This document shows positions 1 through 5,454 of a stretch of 6,584 bases of DNA, one piece after another. The stretch comes from Ramlibacter sp. (GTDB taxonomy: Bacteria > Pseudomonadota > Gammaproteobacteria > Burkholderiales > Burkholderiaceae_C). Location: positions 1 to 6,584 of the forward strand of contig JAJNBO010000150.1 in NCBI GenBank assembly GCA_021156245.1. The letters run 5' to 3'. The notes under the pieces are model-generated. The model worked only from the letters and a program-made list of their open reading frames with translations, had not been told where the DNA came from and did no database searches. Position 1 is the stretch's first letter. The number at the start of each line of letters is the position of its first letter. The translations under genes and the position numbers were made by a program.

Positions 1-985
1 GTTCGGCACGGCCATCCTGCATCGCTTCCTGGACACGCCGATCGGCGAGATCCGCGTGTTCAGCCGCGACGAGAAGAAGCAGGACGACATGCGCAAGCGT
101 TTCGCCAACGACAAGCTGAAGTTCTATGTCGGCGACGTGCGGGACTACGGCAGCATCCTGGGCGCGACGCGCGGCGTCGACTTCATCTTCCACGCGGCGG
201 CGCTCAAGCAGGTGCCGTCCTGCGAGTTCCATCCGATGGAGGCCGTCAAGACCAACGTCATCGGCACGGAGAACGTGCTGGAGGCCGCCATCGCCAACGG
301 CGTGAAGCGCGTGGTCTGCCTGTCCACCGACAAGGCCGTGTACCCGATCAACGCGATGGGCATCTCCAAGGCGCTGATGGAAAAGGTGATGGTCGCGAAG
401 TCGCGCGCCAGCGGCGCCACGGTGATCTGCGGCACCCGGTACGGCAACGTGATGGCTTCGCGCGGTTCGGTCATCCCGCTGTTCGTGGAGCAGTTGCGGG
501 CCGGCAAGCCGCTGACCGTGACCGACCCGGACATGACGCGCTTCATGATGACGCTGGAGGACGCGGTCGACCTCGTGCTCTACGCGTTCGAGAAGGGCGA
601 GAGCGGCGACATCTTCGTGCAGAAGGCGCCCGCGGTCACCATCGAAGTGCTCGCCCGTGCGCTGCTGGAGGTGTTCGGCAAGCCGGAGCATCCCGTGCAC
701 GTGATCGGCACGCGGCATGGCGAGAAGAAGTACGAGGCGCTCCTGAGCCGCGAGGAAATGGCGGGCGCGCAGGACCTGGGCGGCTACTTCCGCGTGGTGC
801 CGGACTTGCGCGACCTGAACTACGGCAAGTTCGTGGAGCAGGGCGAGCGGCGCATCAGCGATGCGCAGGACTACAACTCGCACAACACCCATCGCCTCGA
901 CCGCGAGGAGATGAAGGCCTTGCTGCTGAAACTGCCCTTCATCCGCGACCTGCTGGCCGGCAAGGATGCCCGGCCGACGGAGTGA
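1..985 (+). CDS. fnlA: UDP-GlcNAc 4,6-dehydratase/5-epimerase (FnlA/WbjB/CapE), 5' partial
   Basis: First enzyme of UDP-L-FucNAc synthesis: a cytoplasmic NADP-dependent extended SDR that takes UDP-D-GlcNAc through C4,C6 dehydration and C5 epimerisation to a 4-keto-6-deoxy-L-sugar nucleotide. The reading frame is open from base 2 (F-G-T-A-I-L), so the gene is cut by the window edge. By recalled FnlA sequence about 15 residues are missing, including most of the GGTGSFG nucleotide-binding loop, and 327 residues remain of a usual ~344. Visible family blocks are FSRDEKKQDDMRKRF, AAALKQVPSCEFHPMEAV, CLSTDKAVYPINAMGISK, GTRYGNVMASRGSVIP, MTRFMMTLEDAVDLVLYAFE, IGTRHGEKKYEALLSREEM and DYNSHNTHRLD. Met (356-358) stands where classical SDRs have the Tyr of YxxxK, with Lys kept four residues on; this is usual in the CapE/FnlA branch. 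A GTG at 56 opens an in-frame ORF but lies inside conserved sequence and is not the start. The stop is 4 nt before fnlB. Confidence 0.96.
   Translation, partial: FGTAILHRFLDTPIGEIRVFSRDEKKQDDMRKRFANDKLKFYVGDVRDYGSILGATRGVDFIFHAAALKQVPSCEFHPMEAVKTNVIGTENVLEAAIANGVKRVVCLSTDKAVYPINAMGISKALMEKVMVAKSRASGATVICGTRYGNVMASRGSVIPLFVEQLRAGKPLTVTDPDMTRFMMTLEDAVDLVLYAFEKGESGDIFVQKAPAVTIEVLARALLEVFGKPEHPVHVIGTRHGEKKYEALLSREEMAGAQDLGGYFRVVPDLRDLNYGKFVEQGERRISDAQDYNSHNTHRLDREEMKALLLKLPFIRDLLAGKDARPTE
979..982 (+). promoter_or_regulatory. Ribosome binding site for fnlB (GGAG)
   Basis: GGAG lies inside the last codons of fnlA, 7 nt before a GTG at 990. This spacing decides the fnlB start. The in-frame ATG at 966 has only AAGG directly touching it, with no spacer, and would add eight residues (MPGRRSDA) ahead of the conserved beta-strand. 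Confidence 0.6.
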
Positions 986-989
986 CGCG

Positions 990-2096
990 GTGAAAGTGGC
1001 CGTCACGGGGGCGGACGGCTTCATCGGCCAGAACCTGCGCGCGCACTTCATGGAGCGCAGGGACGTCGACGTCCTGCCGCTGACGCACGGTTCCACCGAG
1101 GCCGACTGGGCCGCCGCGGCGCGCGAGGCGGATGCCGTCTTCCATCTCGCGGGGGTCAACCGTCCGCAGGACCCGTCGGAATTCGCCACGGGCAACCGCG
1201 ACCTCACCCGCCGGCTGTGCGAGCTCCTGCGCGGCACGGGCCGCGCCGTACCGGTGCTCTACACCTCGTCCATCCAGGCCGACCGGGACAATGCGTACGG
1301 CCGCAGCAAGCGCGAGGCGGAGCAGGCGCTGCTGGACTACCGCGCCGCCACCGGCGCCACGGTGCACATCCACCGCCTGCCCAACGTGTTCGGCAAGTGG
1401 GCGCGGCCCAACTACAACTCCGCGGTTGCGACCTTCTGCCACAACATCGCGCGCGGGCTGCCGATCCAGGTGACGGACCCTGCGGCCCCCGTGACGCTGG
1501 CGTACATCGACGACGTGGTCGCGGCGTTCCTTGCTTTCCTGCACGCGCAGCCGGGTGACGAAGTGTTCCGGCAGGTGCAGCCCCAGTACGTGGCGACGGT
1601 GGGCGAGCTGGCCGAGCAGCTGCAAGCCTTCCGGGATGCGCGCACCACGCTGGCGCCAGGGCCGGTGGGCACGGGGCTCGCACGCGCGCTGTATGCCACC
1701 TACGTGAGCTACCTGCCGCGGGAACGGTTCGCCTATGACGTGCCGAAGCACGGCGACGCGCGCGGCATGTTCGTCGAGATGCTCAAGACGCCGGATGCGG
1801 GCCAGTTCTCGTACTTCACCGCGCACCCCGGCATCACGCGCGGCGGGCACTACCACCACACCAAGACCGAGAAGTTCCTGGTGATCCAGGGCCGCGCGCG
1901 TTTCAAGTTCCGCCACATCGTGAGCGGCGAGACCTTCGAGCTGTTCACCAGCGGCGCCGAGCCGCGCATCGTCGACACGGTGCCCGGCTGGTCGCACGAC
2001 ATCACCAACGTCGGCGACGACGAGCTGGTGGTGATGCTGTGGGCCAACGAGGTGTTCGACCGCTCGCGACCCGATACTTTCTCCCACCCGGTGTGA
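990..2096 (+). CDS. fnlB: Bifunctional SDR reductase-cupin epimerase of UDP-L-FucNAc synthesis (FnlB/WbjC/CapF)
   Basis: Second enzyme of the UDP-L-FucNAc route. In the characterised homologue CapF, the C-terminal cupin epimerises the 4-keto sugar at C3 and the N-terminal SDR domain then reduces the C4 ketone, giving UDP-2-acetamido-2,6-dideoxy-L-talose. The protein is 368 aa, close to CapF. The SDR domain (about 1-245) has the Rossmann motif GADGFIG (7-13), the serine pair 93-94 and YGRSK with Tyr103 and Lys107. The cupin (about 247-368) opens at FAYDVPKHGDARG and carries HYHHTKTEKF (287-296) and VPGWSHDITNVG with His336, so likely metal ligands are present. GTG at 990 was chosen over ATG at 966 because of the spaced GGAG and because the Rossmann strand starts at once (VKVAVTG). 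It sits 4 nt after fnlA and 5 nt before fnlC. The frame is intact and both domains look functional. Confidence 0.96.
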   Translation: MKVAVTGADGFIGQNLRAHFMERRDVDVLPLTHGSTEADWAAAAREADAVFHLAGVNRPQDPSEFATGNRDLTRRLCELLRGTGRAVPVLYTSSIQADRDNAYGRSKREAEQALLDYRAATGATVHIHRLPNVFGKWARPNYNSAVATFCHNIARGLPIQVTDPAAPVTLAYIDDVVAAFLAFLHAQPGDEVFRQVQPQYVATVGELAEQLQAFRDARTTLAPGPVGTGLARALYATYVSYLPRERFAYDVPKHGDARGMFVEMLKTPDAGQFSYFTAHPGITRGGHYHHTKTEKFLVIQGRARFKFRHIVSGETFELFTSGAEPRIVDTVPGWSHDITNVGDDELVVMLWANEVFDRSRPDTFSHPV

Positions 2097-2101
2097 CCAC
2101 G

Positions 2102-3235
2102 ATGCGCAAACTCAAGGTGATGACGGTCGTCGGCACGCGGCCGGAAATCATCCGCCTGTCGCGGGTGATCGCTAAGCTGGACCAGCATTGCGACCACGTG
2201 CTGGTGCACACCGGCCAGAACTACGACTACGAGCTCAACGAGATCTTCTTCCAGGACCTGCAGGTCCGCAAACCCGACCACTTCCTGGAGGCGGCGGGCG
2301 CGACGGGCGCCGAGACGATCGGGAAGGTGATCATCGCGGTCGACGAAGTGCTGGCGGATGTGCGACCCGAGGCGGTGCTGATCCTGGGGGATACCAACAG
2401 CTGCATGGCGGCGATTTCCGCCAAGCGCCGCAAGATCCCCGTCTTCCACATGGAGGCGGGCAACCGCTGCTTCGACCAGCGCGTGCCGGAGGAGATCAAC
2501 CGCCGCATCGTCGACCACACGGCGGACATCAACCTGACCTACAGCGACATCGCGCGCGAGTACCTGCTGCGCGAGGGCCTGCCGCCGGACCGCGTGATCA
2601 AGACCGGCAGCCCGATGTTCGAGGTGCTCACGCACTACCGGGCAGGCATCGACGCCTCCGACGTGCTGCAGCGGCTGAAGCTGGAGAGCGGGGGCTACTT
2701 CGTGGTCAGCGCGCACCGCGAGGAGAACGTCGATCCGGACGGCCATTTCGCGAAGCTCGTCGATGTGCTGAACGCCGTGGCGGAGCAGCACCAACTGCCG
2801 GTGATCGTCTCCACGCATCCGCGCACGCGCAAGCGCGTGGACGCGACGGGCGCGAAGTTCCACGCCAAGGTGCAGCTGCTCAAGCCGCTGGGCTTCAAGG
2901 ACTACGTCAAGCTGCAGATGCAAGCGCGCGCCGTGCTGTCCGACAGCGGCACGATCTCCGAGGAATCGTCGATCCTCGACTTTCCCGCGCTGAACATCCG
3001 CGAGGCGCACGAGCGGCCGGAGGCCATGGAAGAAGCTTCCGTGATGATGGTGGGCCTGGAGCGCGAGCGCGCCCTGCAAGGGCTGGCCGTGCTCGCCAGC
3101 CAGGCACGCGGTGAAGCGCGCACGCTGCGCGCGGTCGCCGACTACGGCATGCCCAACGTCTCCGACAAGGTCGTGCGCCTGATCCACAGCTACACCGACT
3201 ACGTGAACCGGGTGGTCTGGCGCAAGGGCGCGTGA
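2102..3235 (+). CDS. fnlC: Non-hydrolysing UDP-sugar 2-epimerase making UDP-L-FucNAc (FnlC/WbjD/CapG)
   Basis: Third enzyme of the route: C2 epimerisation of UDP-2-acetamido-2,6-dideoxy-L-talose to UDP-N-acetyl-L-fucosamine in the cytoplasm. It belongs to the WecB fold family (two Rossmann-like domains, GT-B type). The protein is 377 aa, the usual FnlC length. Visible motifs are GTRPEIIRLSRVI (11-23), HTGQNYDYELNEIFF (from His36), GDTNSCMA, HMEAGNRCFDQRVPEEINRR (from His116), SAHREENVD (His205), STHPRTRKR, LKPLGFKDYVKLQ and DSGTISEESSILDFPALNIR (from Asp281). The RLSRVI and GNRCFDQRVPEE variants point to FnlC/CapG rather than WecB itself. ATG at 2102 was preferred over the upstream GTG at 2039, which would add 21 unrelated residues and overlap fnlB by 58 nt. 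The upstream ribosome site is weak (GGTG at 2090-2093), so translation may depend on coupling to fnlB, which stops 5 nt earlier. Confidence 0.96.
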   Translation: MRKLKVMTVVGTRPEIIRLSRVIAKLDQHCDHVLVHTGQNYDYELNEIFFQDLQVRKPDHFLEAAGATGAETIGKVIIAVDEVLADVRPEAVLILGDTNSCMAAISAKRRKIPVFHMEAGNRCFDQRVPEEINRRIVDHTADINLTYSDIAREYLLREGLPPDRVIKTGSPMFEVLTHYRAGIDASDVLQRLKLESGGYFVVSAHREENVDPDGHFAKLVDVLNAVAEQHQLPVIVSTHPRTRKRVDATGAKFHAKVQLLKPLGFKDYVKLQMQARAVLSDSGTISEESSILDFPALNIREAHERPEAMEEASVMMVGLERERALQGLAVLASQARGEARTLRAVADYGMPNVSDKVVRLIHSYTDYVNRVVWRKGA

Positions 3236-3240
3236 GCTCC

Positions 3241-4491
3241 ATGCGCCTGCTGGTGGTCAGCCAGTACTTCTGGCCGGAGAACTTCCGCATCAACGACCTG
3301 GTGGCCGAGATGGTGGCGCGCGGGCACGAGGTGACGGTGCTCACCGGCTGGCCGAACTATCCCGACGGCGAAGTGTTTCCCGATTTCCGCGCGAACCCGC
3401 GCGGATTCGACAGTTTCGCCGGCGCGAAGGTGGTCCGCGTTCCCCTGCTGCCGCGCGGCAAGGGCGGCCTGCGGCTGGCGCTGAACTTCTTCACCTTCGC
3501 CGTGAGTGGAAGCCTCCTCGGCGCCTGGAAATTGCGCGGGCAACGATTCGACGCGATCTTCGTCTTCGAGGTTTCTCCGGTCACCGTGGGCATCCCCGCC
3601 ATCGTGCAGCGCTGGCTGAAGAAGGCGCCCATCGCCTTCTGGGTGCTCGACCTGTGGCCGGAGACGCTGGAAGCCATTGGCGCCGTGCGATCGCCGCGCA
3701 TCCTGGGACTGGTGGGCGGGTTGGTGCGCTTCATCTACCGACGCTGTGACCTGCTGCTGGCGCAGTCGCGCAGCTTCATCCCGCAGATCCGCAAGTACGC
3801 GGGCGAGACGCAGGTGCGCTACTTCCCCCAGTGGGCGGAGGCGGTGCACGACGCCGCCGAGGCGCCGCCCGCTCCCGAGGTGCCGGTGGAGCCCGGCGCC
3901 TTCACCATCGTCTTCACCGGCAACATCGGCGATGCGCAGGACTTTCCGACCGTGCTCGACGCGGCCGAGCGCCTGAAGGCTTCGGCGCCGCACGTGCGCT
4001 GGGTGATCGTCGGCGACGGCCGCATGGCCGGCTGGGTGCGCGACGAGGTGCAGCGCCGCGGCCTCCAGGCGCGGGTGCTGCTGGCGGGACGCTTCCCCGT
4101 GGAGCGCATGCCGTCCTTCTACCGGCATGCGGATGCACTGCTGGTGTCGCTGAAGCCGGAGCCGATCTTCGCGATGACGTTGCCCGGCAAGCTGCAGTCT
4201 TACCTGGCTGCGGGCGTGCCGATCCTCGCCATGCTCGATGGCGAGGGCGCGCAGGTCGTCACGGAGGCCGTGGCGGGTGTGGCCGCGCGCGCCGGCGACG
4301 CGCAGGGCCTGGCGGACGCGGTGCTTCGCCTTGCGGCACTTCCGCACGAGGAACGTGCCGCCATGGGACAGCGGGGACGCCAACTCGGCGCGATCGAATT
4401 CGACCGTGGGCGCCAGATCGACAAGCTGGAGGGCTGGCTGGCCGACCTGCGCCATCCCGGGCAGGCCGCGGAGCGCGAGGCGCGCTCGTGA
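3241..4491 (+). CDS. wbuB: GT4 family glycosyltransferase, WbuB type; probable L-FucNAc transferase
   Basis: A GT-B-fold retaining glycosyltransferase of 416 aa. WbuB of E. coli O26 is proposed to transfer L-FucNAc, and the gene commonly follows fnlABC, as here, so transfer of L-FucNAc to a lipid-linked intermediate at the inner face of the cytoplasmic membrane is likely. The N-domain shows VSQYFWPENFRINDLV, GHEVTVLTGWPNYP, FEVSPVTVGIPA and FWVLDLWPE (133-141). The C-domain shows FTGNIGDAQDF (Gly227, Asn228), VIVGDGR (Gly258), then PEPIFAMTLPGKLQSYLAAG, with Glu307, Lys317 and Ser320. The canonical second Glu of the E-x7-E motif appears to be Ser320. I recall QSY variants in part of this branch, so this need not mean inactivity. 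The start is uncertain: ATG 3241 matches the family N-terminus, but GTG 3232, overlapping the fnlC stop, would add only three residues. AAGGG at 3224-3228 is badly spaced for both (12 and 3 nt). Acceptor and linkage cannot be read from sequence. Confidence 0.92.
   Translation: MRLLVVSQYFWPENFRINDLVAEMVARGHEVTVLTGWPNYPDGEVFPDFRANPRGFDSFAGAKVVRVPLLPRGKGGLRLALNFFTFAVSGSLLGAWKLRGQRFDAIFVFEVSPVTVGIPAIVQRWLKKAPIAFWVLDLWPETLEAIGAVRSPRILGLVGGLVRFIYRRCDLLLAQSRSFIPQIRKYAGETQVRYFPQWAEAVHDAAEAPPAPEVPVEPGAFTIVFTGNIGDAQDFPTVLDAAERLKASAPHVRWVIVGDGRMAGWVRDEVQRRGLQARVLLAGRFPVERMPSFYRHADALLVSLKPEPIFAMTLPGKLQSYLAAGVPILAMLDGEGAQVVTEAVAGVAARAGDAQGLADAVLRLAALPHEERAAMGQRGRQLGAIEFDRGRQIDKLEGWLADLRHPGQAAEREARS
4477..4480 (+). 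promoter_or_regulatory. Ribosome binding site for the WbpV-like gene (GAGG)
   Basis: GAGG near the 3' end of wbuB, 7 nt before the GTG at 4488. It supports that start, whose last two bases are shared with the wbuB stop codon (GTGA), a typical stop-start overlap for coupled translation. Confidence 0.55.
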
Positions 4492-5423
4492 TCCTGGTGA
4501 CCGGCGCGTCCGGCTTCGTGGGCAAGGCCTTGTGCACGGAACTCGCGGCGCGCGGACTGCCTTTCCGCGCCGCCAGCCGCACGCCGAGGCCGGGGCACGT
4601 CGCGGTCGGTGAATTCGACGACCGGACGGACTGGTCCGAAGCGCTCGCTGGCGTGACCCGGGTCGTCCACCTGGCGGCGCGCGTGCACGTGATGGACGAG
4701 CAGGCGGGCGATCCGCTGGCGGAATTCCGCCGCGTCAATGTCGCAGGCACGCTGCGCCTGGCGCGGCAGGCTGCCGAAGCGGGCGCGCGGCGCTTCGTCT
4801 TCCTCAGCTCGATCAAGGTCAACGGCGAGGAAACGCAGCCGGGCCGTCCTTTCACGGCGGATGACACGCCGAACCCGCAGGATCCCTACGGCCAGAGCAA
4901 GCTGGAGGCGGAGCAGGCCCTCCTGGCGCTGGGACGCGCCACCGGCATGGAGATCGTCATCCTCCGGCCACCGCTGGTCTACGGGCCCGGCGTGCAGGCC
5001 AACTTCCGGACGATGCTGCGCTGGGTGAAGCGCGGCGTGCCGTTGCCGCTGGGAGCCGTTCGCAACCGCCGCACGCTCGTGGCATTGGATAATCTGTTGG
5101 ACCTGGTCATCCTCTGCCTGGAGCATCCGGGCGCGGCCCAGCAGGTGCTGCTGGCGGGCGACGGGGAGGACCTCTCCACGCCGGAGCTGCTGCGGCGCGT
5201 CGCCGCGGCGATGGGCACGCAGGCCCGGCTGGTGCCGGTGCCTCCCGGCCTCCTGATGGCGGCGGCGGGGCTGGCGGGGCAGGGGGCGGTGGCGCGCCGC
5301 CTGTGCGGCTCGCTGCAGCTGGATCTCGGCAAGACCCGCCGCCTCCTGGGCTGGTCGCCGCGGGTGCAGGTCGACGAGGCGCTGCGCAGGACGGCGCGGG
5401 ACTTCATTCAATCGGGCGGCTGA
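4488..5423 (+). CDS. WbpV-like extended SDR; probable nucleotide-sugar 4-ketoreductase or 4-epimerase
   Basis: A 311-aa NAD(P)-dependent extended SDR. Relatives beside wbpL/wbpM-type genes (WbpV of Pseudomonas aeruginosa O6) are thought to act on the 4-keto product of a WbpM-type dehydratase, giving UDP-D-QuiNAc or UDP-D-FucNAc; many entries are only labelled UDP-glucose 4-epimerase family. Seen here: GASGFVG (6-12), AARVHVMDEQAGDPLAEFRR, FLSSIKVNGE with Ser107 and Ser108, PYGQSK with Tyr134 and Lys138, RPPLVYGPGVQANF, NRRTLVALDNL, and the C-terminal block GSLQLDLGKTRRLLGW typical of this branch. The catalytic Ser/Tyr/Lys set is complete and the length is normal. The start is GTG 4488, with GAGG 7 nt upstream and a 4-nt overlap with wbuB; the open frame reaching back to 3831 is only an alternate frame of wbuB. 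Which C4 isomer is made cannot be told from sequence. The usual partners (initiating transferase, 4,6-dehydratase) are not in the window. Confidence 0.88.
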   Translation: MILVTGASGFVGKALCTELAARGLPFRAASRTPRPGHVAVGEFDDRTDWSEALAGVTRVVHLAARVHVMDEQAGDPLAEFRRVNVAGTLRLARQAAEAGARRFVFLSSIKVNGEETQPGRPFTADDTPNPQDPYGQSKLEAEQALLALGRATGMEIVILRPPLVYGPGVQANFRTMLRWVKRGVPLPLGAVRNRRTLVALDNLLDLVILCLEHPGAAQQVLLAGDGEDLSTPELLRRVAAAMGTQARLVPVPPGLLMAAAGLAGQGAVARRLCGSLQLDLGKTRRLLGWSPRVQVDEALRRTARDFIQSGG

Positions 5424-5443
5424 CCGCCCCGCGGGGAACAAGC

Positions 5444-5448
5444 AGGAG
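5444..5448 (+). promoter_or_regulatory. Strong ribosome binding site for the amidotransferase gene (AGGAG)
   Basis: AGGAG with a 6-nt spacer to ATG 5455 is the best Shine-Dalgarno sequence in the window. It lies in the only real intergenic gap (5424-5454, 31 nt), so this gene can be translated without coupling to the one before it. This site fixes the start. Confidence 0.75.
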
Positions 5449-5454
5449 CAGGAC

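Noticed and set aside
966..989. ATG 966 as the fnlB start.
   Set aside because: It would overlap fnlA by 20 nt, has no properly spaced ribosome site, and adds eight residues (MPGRRSDA) that do not match the family N-terminus. GTG 990 fits better.
939..2087. A long open frame on the minus strand opposite fnlB, with similar long minus frames at 1850-3187, 3199-4455, 4200-5801 and 5404-6567.
   Set aside because: These lie exactly opposite genes with clear family motifs. Their translations are low-complexity (rich in Arg, Ala, His, Val and Gln) with no recognisable motif, as expected when high-GC coding DNA rarely gives stops on the opposite strand.
3831..5423. An open frame that could be read as a 530-residue protein with a long N-terminal extension on the WbpV-like enzyme.
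   Set aside because: The part before 4488 is an alternate frame of wbuB, with an Arg/Gly/Ala-rich translation. The Rossmann motif begins right after GTG 4488, which has its own ribosome site.
5424..5454. The 31-nt gap contains a perfect palindrome CCCCGCGGGG (5427-5436), which might be a terminator or operator.
   Set aside because: It has no loop and no following T-run, so it is not an intrinsic terminator. A 10-bp all-G/C palindrome is unremarkable at this base composition.
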